Shown: piece after piece, positions 1 to 6,360 of the stretch
Position numbering within the stretch: the first letter of the stretch is position 1
Layout of the letters: every line of letters begins with the position of its first letter
Origin: GCA-2861595 sp035526335
GTDB lineage: Bacteria > Actinomycetota > Acidimicrobiia > Acidimicrobiales > GCA-2861595
DNA length: 30,810 nt
Assembly: GCA_035526335.1 (NCBI GenBank)
Contig: DATLCN010000027.1
Coordinates: 1 to 30,810, forward strand
Reading direction: 5' to 3'
Notes under the pieces: model-generated
The model's input: the letters and a program-made list of their open reading frames with translations, nothing else
What the model was told of the DNA's origin: nothing
Database searches by the model: none
Made by a program: the position numbers and the translations under genes

Positions 1-1
1 T

Positions 2-364
2 CGGCTGCGGCTCGGGTCGCGGCAGTTCGAGATTCAGTTCCACACGCGGGAGAGCTACGCGGCGGCGAAGGCCACCCGCGGGTTGTACGAGGAGTTCCGC
101 CTCGCCAGCACTTTGCCGCGCCGCCGGGCTGAGCTCGCGGCGGAGATCGAGGCCGTATTCGTTCGTGTCCAGGTTCCGCCGGGGCGGTACAATGAGCAAG
201 ATGAGCACCGAGTTCTTCGCCTCCAACATCGGCGGCGCCGAGCCTCGGGTACTCGCCCGGTTCATCACCGACGGGCGCGGCGTACACGTCGAGCGATTCG
301 ACCGCCGTGGAGGCCGTTGGGTGCAGGACAGCAGCGTCGCCGGCTTCTTCACCGGGCGCGATGA
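2..364 (+). CDS. Partial ORF at left edge, unknown function
   Basis: An open frame enters from the left edge of the window, so the 5' part is missing. Up to about position 190 it reads like real protein: charged, helix-prone, with a segment around FEIQFHTRESYAAAKATRG and then YEEFRL. From memory this vaguely resembles C-terminal tails of phage-head or polymorphic-toxin proteins, but I cannot assign a family. After about 190 the frame becomes almost pure arginine/histidine, typical of an antisense or out-of-frame shadow, and there the next ORF (start 192) takes over. The true stop may have been lost by a frameshift near 185-195. Treat it as a gene end of unknown function with an uncertain C-terminus. 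Confidence 0.35.
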   Translation, partial: RLRLGSRQFEIQFHTRESYAAAKATRGLYEEFRLASTLPRRRAELAAEIEAVFVRVQVPPGRYNEQDEHRVLRLQHRRRRASGTRPVHHRRARRTRRAIRPPWRPLGAGQQRRRLLHRAR

Positions 365-470
365 CTTCGCCCAGCAGATCACGCGGGCGCGGGCGCAAGA
401 GCTCCTCCGATCGTGGGAGAGCGATCCGGGGCTCGTTGACGCCCCCGTGGTTGAGCCAGCGACCGCTTGA
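192..470 (+). CDS. Small hypothetical protein (92 aa)
   Basis: The protein is 92 aa, acidic to neutral, with no signal peptide or membrane segment. The chosen ATG at 192 is preceded by a G-rich stretch that could serve as a ribosome binding site; an earlier in-frame start at 165 would add nine basic residues. The start lies inside the end of the preceding frame, suggesting translational coupling. The pattern of alternating hydrophobic residues (VLARFITDGRGVHVERFD, then RWVQDSSVAGFF) suggests a small beta-rich fold, possibly an immunity or accessory protein for the upstream gene. I do not recognise the family. No gene follows for about 140 bases. Confidence 0.5.
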   Translation: MSKMSTEFFASNIGGAEPRVLARFITDGRGVHVERFDRRGGRWVQDSSVAGFFTGRDDFAQQITRARAQELLRSWESDPGLVDAPVVEPATA

Positions 471-613
471 CGCCCTAACCTAGCGAATCGCCCGAAACCG
501 GCCAAGGCACCGCTCCGGCGTGGCGCCGCGAGCACCTCCGATCGCGAAAATTTCGTTCGTGCGCCCGTCCCCTCGCTGCCCGAAAAGAGGGCGGTTTGCC
601 GCTTGTCATGGCG

Positions 614-1078
614 CTATCGGCTCGCTACATAGACGGCGCCGAACAGGTCGACGCCGGCGAGGGCGACCAGCACCGCGTAGGTCACAGTCTGCACCTTCAG
701 TCGCCTGGGCGAGACGCCCATGGCCCCCGGCGTGGTGGCGACGGCCAGAGAACCGAGGTCGAGCAGCCCGCCGATGTGAACCATCCGGTTCCGGGTGGTC
801 CGGTAGTAGTCGTGTTGCTTCCACACGGCGAAAGTAGAGAACACGGCCAGCACGAGCCCCACGACGAAGACCGCTACCGTGAGCGGAGCGCCGTCCTCCT
901 GTGTCACCTCCGGGCCCAACTGGATCAGACCGGCACCAACGCTGATGATGGCGGCGTTGAGGCCGAGCAAGTACTGAGCACGCTGCCAGTTCAGGTTGAC
1001 CTGGAAGCGGTACTCCTCCACGGCCAACTTGTAGAGCTGCCACAGATCCTCACGATCCGGCAGGGCCTCGTTGTCGCG
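614..1078 (-). pseudogene. Three-TM membrane protein gene cut by the IS21 element
   Basis: The frame encodes a protein with a charged N-terminal helix (around LWQLYKLAVEEYRFQ) and three predicted membrane spans: near AQYLLGLNAAIISVGAGLI, AVFVVGLVLAVFSTFAV and VTYAVLVALAGVDLFGAVY. The only in-frame start left on this side is TTG at 1027 (137 aa). The frame runs straight back into the left end of the IS. The first four codons (ATG TTG AGG ATC) appear on the other side of the IS at 3784-3773. Joining the two through one GATC copy gives an uninterrupted 158-aa frame. That start overlaps the NUDIX stop, so the pair was an operon. The layout recalls small helical-bundle membrane proteins of nucleotide-signalling conflict systems, but this is only an impression. 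Confidence 0.7.
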
Positions 1079-1082
1079 GATC

Positions 1083-1127
1083 GCTGAAAATGTAGGTCCG
1101 CGATCACCGAAAGTGTCGGTGGTCCCG
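1083..1127 (+). repeat. IS21 left terminal repeats
   Basis: There are two tandem related copies of about 22 bases: one containing TGAAAATGTAGGTCC and one beginning GATCACCGAAAGTG. They match, in inverted orientation, the repeats at 3731-3772. These are the likely transposase binding sites of the element. Confidence 0.7.
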
Positions 1128-1162
1128 AGGGCCTGGGGTGGGTCGTGGTGATGGTAGGCGGA

Positions 1163-1492
1163 TCAGTCCTGGGGCGCCATCACCTCCTCCAGCAAGTCCC
1201 GGACGGCGACGGGAACAGCGCAGTGCGGGCACGGGCCGCCGAGGCCGACGCGGGTGAGCCACACGCCGCAGGTTGAGCACGTTCCGGGGGCCAGGGTGCG
1301 CTGCCTGCAGACGGCGCAGGCGTAGACGTCGCCCGGCTCGCCGGCAGCAGCGGCGACATGGGTGGGCCCCGATGGCGACGTCGTGTGGGCACGCTCCCAT
1401 GCCGTCTTGCGGCACGCCGTGGAGCAGTGGCGGTGGCGCGACGACGATGGCGAGAACCAGCGCTGGCACACGGGGCAGGCGACCTCAGCCAT
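1163..1492 (-). CDS. Zinc-knuckle protein, third ORF of the IS21 element
   Basis: The protein is 109 aa and has five cysteine pairs: CPVC near residue 6, a CSTAC near 23, CAVC near 59, CSTC near 72 and CPHC near 88. These suggest two or three zinc ribbons. The ATG at 1492 overlaps the end of istB by a few bases and is preceded by AAGGCGGTG, a usable ribosome binding site, so it is translated as part of the transposition operon. The first knuckle (CPVC, then HRHCSTACR) resembles the MYND-like or CGNR-type fingers that recognise nucleic acid. It lies fully inside the terminal repeats, so it travels with the IS. Its role is unknown: accessory DNA-binding factor for transposition or target choice is an inference. 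Canonical IS21 has only istA and istB. Confidence 0.8.
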   Translation of the reverse strand: MAEVACPVCQRWFSPSSSRHRHCSTACRKTAWERAHTTSPSGPTHVAAAAGEPGDVYACAVCRQRTLAPGTCSTCGVWLTRVGLGGPCPHCAVPVAVRDLLEEVMAPQD

Positions 1493-2273
1493 GGGAGCGC
1501 ACCGCCTTGCGGGTGGCCTCGGCCCGGGCCCGGTGGGTGCGCATGCGGTAGCTGTCGCCGTCGATGTTGACGACCACGCTGCGGTGCAGGAGGCGGTCGA
1601 GCATGGCGCCCGCCACCATGGCGTCGTCGTTGAACACCTTTCCCCAGCTGGCGATGCCCAAGTTGGTGGTCAACACGATGCTGCCCTTCAAGTAGCGCTG
1701 GCTCACCACCTGGAACAGCGCCGAGGCGGCCTCGGCGGGAAGCGGCAGGTAGCCCACCTCGTCGACGATGAGGACACGGGGACCGGCGTAGAAGCGCATG
1801 GTCGTGGCCCACCGGCCCTCCAGGGCGGCCCGGTGGCAACGGGCGGCCAGCTCGGTGGCGGTGGTGTAGTAGGCCCGCATCCCGGCCGCCACCGCGGCAT
1901 GGCCGAGCCCAACGGCCAGCATCGTCTTGCCCACCCCGGGCGGGCCGATGAACAACACGTTGGTGGCGTCCTCCACGAAGCGCAGGGTCCCCAGCTCGGC
2001 GATCAGCTTGGGGTCCACCGAGGGCTGGGCCGAGAAGTCGAAGTCGGCCAGGGTGAACGGGCTGGGTAGGGAGGCGAAGCGGGCCAGACTGGCCCGGCGG
2101 CGCTCGTCGACGGCGTCGACCTCGATCGAAAGCAGGCGCTCCAGGAACGCCGAGTGGGAGAGCTTGGCCCCGGTGGCCTCCTCCAGCACCCCGGGCAGGG
2201 CCTCGGCCGCCGCCGTCATGCGCAGGAACGCCAGGTGGGCTCGCAGGCGTTGGTAGTCCGACGACGCACTCAT
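1485..2273 (-). CDS. istB: IS21 helper ATPase IstB
   Basis: The protein is 262 aa, the usual length for IstB, the AAA+ partner that captures target DNA and stimulates the IstA transposase. The Walker A motif GPPGVGKT lies near residue 110 and the Walker B stretch VLIVDEVGYLPL near 168; both are intact. The region around VLTTNLGIASWGKVF matches the sensor-1 region of DnaC/IstB ATPases. Its ATG overlaps the istA stop (ATGA, 2270-2273), which fixes the start by translational coupling. Nothing suggests inactivation. Confidence 0.95.
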   Translation of the reverse strand: MSASSDYQRLRAHLAFLRMTAAAEALPGVLEEATGAKLSHSAFLERLLSIEVDAVDERRRASLARFASLPSPFTLADFDFSAQPSVDPKLIAELGTLRFVEDATNVLFIGPPGVGKTMLAVGLGHAAVAAGMRAYYTTATELAARCHRAALEGRWATTMRFYAGPRVLIVDEVGYLPLPAEAASALFQVVSQRYLKGSIVLTTNLGIASWGKVFNDDAMVAGAMLDRLLHRSVVVNIDGDSYRMRTHRARAEATRKAVRSHG

Positions 2274-3625
2274 GCCGACACCTCGGCGGCTCCCGGGAAG
2301 GCCAGGCGCACGACCTCGGCCAAGCCCTCGAGGTCGACGGCCGGCTCGGCGCCGGCGGCGCCGAGGAGCCGGGCTCGCTCGGCCAAGGCAGCCGCTCCCG
2401 GCGGTCGATTGGCCTTGCGGTCACAGGGTCGGGCCGTTGTGAACTGGCCGAGGACGATCTTCTCCAGGGCCTCTCGGTGCGCCTCCGTTCGCACCATGGC
2501 ACCGGCGCCGGCCACCTCTAGGCGGTGGGTCACGAGCACGGCGCCGACGGGGGTGACGACGTCGAGGCTGGCGGTGCCGAGACGATGGCGCAGCGTCATG
2601 GTCACCCCGGCCAGGCCCGGCGACACCGAGTAGCGGTTGCCCCGGAAGGCCACGCTGGCCCGGTGGTCGACGGGAGCGGTCTCCTCGATGGTGGCCGGGA
2701 AGGCGACCGGCGGCAGGGCGGCCAGCACCTCGGCGTCGGCCAGCTCGCCGACGGTGGGCCACCGGGGCCGGGAGCCGTCGGCCGGTGGTTCCTCGATGCG
2801 GCCCGGGCTGCGCAGCCGGGCGTCGTCCGTGGTGGCCCAAAACCGGTCCAGGCTCACCTGGGCGGCCTCGGGCGACTCCGCCTGAAGCGTCCGCCACCAC
2901 CGCCCGGTGGCGAAGCGCACGGCGGCCTCCACCGCCCCTTTGCGGTTGCCCCGCCGGGGCGGGCAGGGCACCACGATGGCGCCGTAGTGCTTGGCCACGG
3001 GGGCGAAGCTGGCCTGCACATCGGCACTGCCGGGCACGATCACAGTCGCCATGCGATCCACCCGCCAGCGCCGGGCGGTGCCGCCGTGGCGGCGCAGCAC
3101 AGCGTCCATCGCCTCGATGAGATGGGCTTGGTCGGTGGCAGGGGCGATGACGCCCCGGGAACGCCCGGAGTGCGGCAAGGTGCCCAGCAGCACGTAGCCA
3201 CAGCCGCCCCACGGCGCCGAGCGGCGCTCGAACCAGTCCCACTGAATCTCCTCGCCGGGCGGGTGGGCGATCTCGACGGTGTCCCGGCCGGCCACCCCGG
3301 CACACGCCTCGCAGTGCGGCCGCAGCCCAGCGGCGCGCACCTGGCGGACGAAGCTCGGGTAAGCCCGGTCATAGCCGAGGACGGCCACCTCGTCGAACAG
3401 CGCCGACGCCCACACGTGCGGGTCGTCGGCGAAGCGGGCGGCCAGGTAGGGCACGAACCGCTCCAGCGGATCTGGCGCGGAGGACCGGCGGGTGCCGGGC
3501 TCACGCCCCTCCACGTAGGCCTTGGCGGTGCGCCAGTCGCAGTCGATGTGACGGCCGATCGCGGCGAACGACCAGCCTCTCTTCCTAAGTGCGTGGACCT
3601 CCACGTCTTCTCCCTGTGTGAGCAT
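2270..3625 (-). CDS. istA: IS21 transposase IstA
   Basis: This is a DDE transposase of 451 aa. I place the start at the ATG at 3625, where AAGGAGGA lies about 11 bases upstream; the frame stays open to 3712 but adds no conserved sequence. An N-terminal helix-turn-helix is visible around ALRKRGWSFAAIGRHIDCDW. The catalytic core shows D in QWDW (IQWDWFERR), D in WRVDRM and E in GAVEAAVRF, in the expected order. The C-terminal beta-barrel-like region (FRGNRYSVSP) matches the Mu-type domain of IstA. It is the first gene of the three-gene IS operon. Confidence 0.94.
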   Translation of the reverse strand: MLTQGEDVEVHALRKRGWSFAAIGRHIDCDWRTAKAYVEGREPGTRRSSAPDPLERFVPYLAARFADDPHVWASALFDEVAVLGYDRAYPSFVRQVRAAGLRPHCEACAGVAGRDTVEIAHPPGEEIQWDWFERRSAPWGGCGYVLLGTLPHSGRSRGVIAPATDQAHLIEAMDAVLRRHGGTARRWRVDRMATVIVPGSADVQASFAPVAKHYGAIVVPCPPRRGNRKGAVEAAVRFATGRWWRTLQAESPEAAQVSLDRFWATTDDARLRSPGRIEEPPADGSRPRWPTVGELADAEVLAALPPVAFPATIEETAPVDHRASVAFRGNRYSVSPGLAGVTMTLRHRLGTASLDVVTPVGAVLVTHRLEVAGAGAMVRTEAHREALEKIVLGQFTTARPCDRKANRPPGAAALAERARLLGAAGAEPAVDLEGLAEVVRLAFPGAAEVSA

Positions 3626-3730
3626 GAGCTCGGGCTTCCTCCTTGTGCTGGCCGGTGTCAGAACCGCCAGCCTGGGAGGGAGTCCCAGCTCGTTGGTGGA
3701 CCTTGCTTTCAAGGCCCACCCAGGGCACTC

Positions 3731-3772
3731 AGGACCTACATTTTCGGTGATCGTCTTCCTACATGCTCAGGT
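3731..3772 (-). repeat. IS21 right terminal repeats
   Basis: On the minus strand, reading inward, the end contains ACCTGAGCATGTAGG followed by GATCACCGAAAATG. This mirrors the two-repeat layout of the left end. The inner copy is nearly identical to the outer copy of the left end (GAAAATGTAGGTCC). Confidence 0.7.
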
Positions 3773-3777
3773 GATCC

Positions 3778-4293
3778 TCAACATCGTCGTTGGCGGAGCC
3801 AGAAGGCGAAGACATGGCGGAAAGTCTCGGTGAAGTTGGCGGGATGTTCAACCATCTCGCGCCCGATCTCCTCCCCGCCCCTGAACTCGATGCGCTCGAT
3901 GTGATCGGGCTCGAGGATGTCGGCGTGAGCGGCTCGGGCTTCGAACAGCGTCACGAACTTCTCGCTGTCCCCATCGCGCATCACCGTTGTGCCGACCAGC
4001 TCGACGGGATCAGACAGACCCAGCTCCTCGCTCATTCGCCGGGAGGCGGCATCCGCCTCTTCCTCGCCCGGGCGGGGGAATCCGGCCACGGAGGAGCCCC
4101 ACAGGAGCGGGTGGCGATCACGCCCCCGGCCGAGCTGCTGGAGGAGCAGCCGGCCGTGGGGGTCGAACACGAACACATGGACCGTCCGCACACGCATGCC
4201 CCGTTCGAAGGCTTCCGCCCGTGGAGCGACGCCCACAGGCCGCCCAGACGAGTCAAGGACATCGATCAGCGAGGTTGGCTGCGTGGGTGGCAT
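3778..4293 (-). CDS. NUDIX hydrolase, IDI/YfcD-like
   Basis: The protein is 171 aa and cytosolic. The N-terminus (SLIDVLDSSGRPVGVAPRAEAF, then RTVHVFVFDPHGRLLLQQ) is that of the isopentenyl-diphosphate-isomerase-like/YfcD NUDIX branch. The NUDIX box runs from about residue 71 to 93 and follows GX5EX7R, then RMSEELGL. The first Glu of the usual REUXEE is therefore Arg here, while the two metal-binding Glu of EELG are kept. Activity is likely on a diphosphate-linked substrate but cannot be specified. The ATG at 4293 has an A/G-rich ribosome site just upstream. Its stop overlaps the start of the IS-split membrane gene (ATGTTGA, 3784-3778), so the two were co-translated. A regulator is transcribed divergently. 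Confidence 0.88.
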   Translation of the reverse strand: MPPTQPTSLIDVLDSSGRPVGVAPRAEAFERGMRVRTVHVFVFDPHGRLLLQQLGRGRDRHPLLWGSSVAGFPRPGEEEADAASRRMSEELGLSDPVELVGTTVMRDGDSEKFVTLFEARAAHADILEPDHIERIEFRGGEEIGREMVEHPANFTETFRHVFAFWLRQRRC

Positions 4294-4350
4294 GCCGCCC
4301 CCCCTTCGTCGGGGCGGGTCCCCTGCGCGCCGGGGACCCCTGCTCTAGCC

Positions 4351-4390
4351 TTCAGAACATTATCTATGTCCATGGTCCATGGTCCATGGT
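4351..4390. promoter_or_regulatory. Divergent promoter region with triple CCATGGT repeat
   Basis: Between the NUDIX gene (start 4293, minus) and the winged-helix gene (start 4426, plus) lie three exact head-to-tail copies of CCATGGT (4370-4390). Each contains the palindrome CCATGG. Just upstream is TATCTA (4361-4366), a possible -10 element. The arrangement looks like an operator for the neighbouring regulator, by inference only. Confidence 0.5.
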
Positions 4391-4425
4391 TTCAACGTTA
4401 GTTGCCGCGAAGGCGAAGAGGTGGG

Positions 4426-4716
4426 ATGGAACCAGACGAGGTTCGGAAGGTGAGTCATCACCTGTTCGGCAACGCCTACCTGCTGGAGTCGGCCAATGCG
4501 ATCGGTTACTTCAGCGATGGCATGTTCACCACGACAGAGGTTGCGCGTGCCGTCCAGGTCGACCGAAACCTGGTCGCCACCGCATTGGTCCGGCTGGAGA
4601 ACGCCGGTGTCATCAAGCGCCTGGCGAGGGCCGGTCGAGAACAGCCGTACGAGCGGGTTCAAACCGTCTTCTGGTCCTTGTGTGCGGTGCTGCTGGAGGA
4701 ACTCCGGGGTTCCTGA
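4426..4716 (+). CDS. Small winged-helix transcriptional regulator
   Basis: The protein is 96 aa from the ATG at 4426, with AGAGG about eight bases upstream. The middle (FTTTEVARAVQVDRNLVATALVRLENAGVIKRL) reads as a DNA-binding helix-turn-helix followed by a wing, as in ArsR/MarR-like or replication-initiator-like small regulators. There is no ligand domain. The N-terminal helix HHLFGNAYLLESANAIG probably forms the dimer interface. It is divergent from the NUDIX gene and faces the triple repeat, which suggests local control of the NUDIX/membrane-protein pair. Exact family unknown. Confidence 0.75.
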   Translation: MEPDEVRKVSHHLFGNAYLLESANAIGYFSDGMFTTTEVARAVQVDRNLVATALVRLENAGVIKRLARAGREQPYERVQTVFWSLCAVLLEELRGS

Positions 4717-5067
4717 CCGAGGCGTCCTGCCGGGCGTCCTGCCAGCGCCGGGCCCGGTGACCGCTTGGTCCAGTGCCAGAAACGCCGGGCCGTTGCGAAG
4801 CCCGAAGTCGTCCTTCGATGAGTGCTGCGAGCGAGTACGCGACCTCACAGCGGACCTCTGACCCCCCCCACGGCCCAGTAGCGCCGAGACGGCGTCACGA
4901 GGTGCCACTGGGGGCTCCGCTGCCCACGGAATGCCGGCTCGTACCGGCTCGTACCGGCTCGTACCGCACCGTTCGAGGGTTGCAAGGGTTGCATTTGGGT
5001 TGCAGTAAGCGGGTTCGAGGCCGGGGTGCGAAACCCAGCTCCCCGCGAAACCGCAAGTCACAAGGGG
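4717..5067. other. Gene-free stretch with two direct-repeat clusters
   Basis: I see no credible gene here. The 10-base unit CCGGCTCGTA is repeated 3.3 times (4934-4966). GGGTTGCA occurs three times (4977, 4986, 4997) with one- and three-base spacers. The repeats sit within 140 bases of the 3' end of tRNA-Leu, where integrated elements often leave arm sites, so a scar of an old integration is possible. Confidence 0.5.
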
Positions 5068-5151
<84 letters not shown>

Positions 5152-5235
5152 GAGCGGTGGGGGAGAACGGTAGCCGACATCTCTCACCCTCCCATCGGAC
5201 CTGGGGCCTTTTGGCCGTGGGTAAGGTCGCGGCAC

Positions 5236-5892
5236 ATGGGACTGCAGCAGTTCGAGCGCCGGCTCGAGCGCCTGGTCGAGGGCGTCTTCGCCAAGGCCTT
5301 CCGCAGCGGGCTGCAGCCCGTCGAACTGGGCAGGCGTCTCACACGCGAGATGGATGCCCAACGCACCGTGGGTGTGCGGGGTGTCATCGCTCCCAACGCC
5401 TTCACCTTCGCCCTGGCCCCCGCTGATCTGGAGCGGTTCCAGTCCTTCTCCGAGGCCATGGTTCGCGAGCTGGCCGATGCCGCGCGGGAACATGCGCGTG
5501 CAGAGGGCTATGTCTTCGTGGGGCCCGTGGATGTCGTGCTGGACGAGGAGGAGTCGGTGACGGTGGGCACGTTCCTCGTGTCGGGGGAGGTCCGGGAGGC
5601 GCCGGGAGGTGCGGTGGTGGGGTCCCTGGTGTTGCCCGACGGTTCGCGCGTCGGCATCAGCGACGAACCGGTGACCATCGGGCGCCTCTCCGACTGCGAT
5701 GTCCCTGTGACCGACGAGAGCGTCAGCCGGCGCCACGCCGAGATAAGGCGGCGGGGAAGCGACATCGTGGTCGTCGACCTCGGCTCCACCAACGGCACCA
5801 AGGTGAACGGGGCCGGCGTGAGAGAACGCCGGCTGGCCGACGGTGACGAGATCACCGTGGGGTCGACGAGGCTGCGCTTCGAGGCTTCGTAG
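5236..5892 (+). CDS. fhaA: FHA-domain protein FhaA
   Basis: The protein is 218 aa. The N-terminal DUF3662 region (residues 1-120, beginning MGLQQFERRLERLVEGVF) is followed by an FHA domain (about 140-215). The FHA domain has the phosphothreonine-binding signature: IGRLSDCDV, then SVSRRHAEI, then DLGSTNGTKVNG. FhaA binds phosphorylated partners of PknB, including MviN/MurJ in mycobacteria, and tunes peptidoglycan synthesis at the membrane. Compared with the approximately 530-aa mycobacterial protein, the long Pro/Gln-rich linker is missing. It is the first gene of the six-gene operon that ends with pknB, and the ATG at 5236 has AAGGTCG upstream. Confidence 0.95.
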   Translation: MGLQQFERRLERLVEGVFAKAFRSGLQPVELGRRLTREMDAQRTVGVRGVIAPNAFTFALAPADLERFQSFSEAMVRELADAAREHARAEGYVFVGPVDVVLDEEESVTVGTFLVSGEVREAPGGAVVGSLVLPDGSRVGISDEPVTIGRLSDCDVPVTDESVSRRHAEIRRRGSDIVVVDLGSTNGTKVNGAGVRERRLADGDEITVGSTRLRFEAS

Positions 5893-5901
5893 GCGTCGCC
5901 G

Positions 5902-6360
5902 GTGCCCGAGTCCCTCCTCACCATCCTCAAGTTCTGCTTCCTCGCGCTGCTATGGCTGTTCTTCCTACGCGTGCTGTGGGCGGTGTGGGCGGAGGTCAAC
6001 ACGCCCGCCCCGGTTGCCGCTCCACCCGCTGCCGCAACACGGGCTCCGGCCAGGGCTCCCGGTCCCGATACTGGTCGGCTCAAGGTCGTCGAGCCCCCGG
6101 AACGGCGGGGAACCTTTTACGACCTGGCGGAGGAGCTCACGGTCGGGCGGGCCAGCGGCTGCCGGATCGCACTGACCGAGGACACTTATGCCTCTCAGCT
6201 GCATGCCCGCATCTTCCGGAAGGACGGACGGGTCTGGTTGGAGGATCTGGGCTCCACCAACGGCACCTACCTGAACGCGAAGGCCGTCTCGGCCCCGGTG
6301 GCCCTGCGGCGGGGCGACCGCCTCCAGATCGGCCGCACGGTGCTGGAGGTGACGAGATGA
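5902..6360 (+). CDS. fhaB: Membrane-anchored FHA protein FhaB/FipA
   Basis: The protein is 152 aa. An N-terminal membrane anchor (ILKFCFLALLWLFFLRVLWAV, about residues 7-28) is followed by an Ala/Pro linker and an FHA domain (about 70-150). That domain has VGRASGCRI, SQLHARIF and DLGSTNGTYLN; the usual SRxH Ser-Arg is replaced by SQLH. The start is GTG at 5902, nine bases after the fhaA stop. In mycobacteria FhaB (FipA) links FtsZ/FtsQ to PknA phosphorylation. Its stop overlaps the pstP start (ATGA). Confidence 0.93.
   Translation: MPESLLTILKFCFLALLWLFFLRVLWAVWAEVNTPAPVAAPPAAATRAPARAPGPDTGRLKVVEPPERRGTFYDLAEELTVGRASGCRIALTEDTYASQLHARIFRKDGRVWLEDLGSTNGTYLNAKAVSAPVALRRGDRLQIGRTVLEVTR

Larger units (their letters stand above)
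1083..3772. mobile_element. IS21-family insertion sequence
   Basis: This is a 2.69-kb element carrying istA and istB, overlapping by ATGA in the order typical of IS21, plus a third small ORF. Its ends are related inverted repeats: the left reads GCTGAAAATGTAGG inward and the right, on the other strand, ACCTGAGCATGTAGG. Each is followed by a second repeat that starts GATCACCGAAA, which matches the multiple terminal repeats known for IS21. A GATC flanks each end (1079-1082 and 3773-3776) and can be read as a 4-bp target duplication. The exact edges are inferred from that and could be off by two or three bases. Both transposition genes are intact, so the element may still be mobile. Confidence 0.88.

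Noticed and set aside
596..1087. 163-aa plus-strand ORF opposite the membrane protein
   Set aside because: His/Gln/Gly-rich shadow of the minus-strand gene, which has clear membrane helices.
2525..3904. 459-aa plus-strand ORF
   Set aside because: Antisense to istA, with His/Gly/Gln-rich composition and no recognisable motifs.
4924..5010. Short CRISPR-like array
   Set aside because: Units of 8-10 bases with almost no spacers; not a CRISPR.
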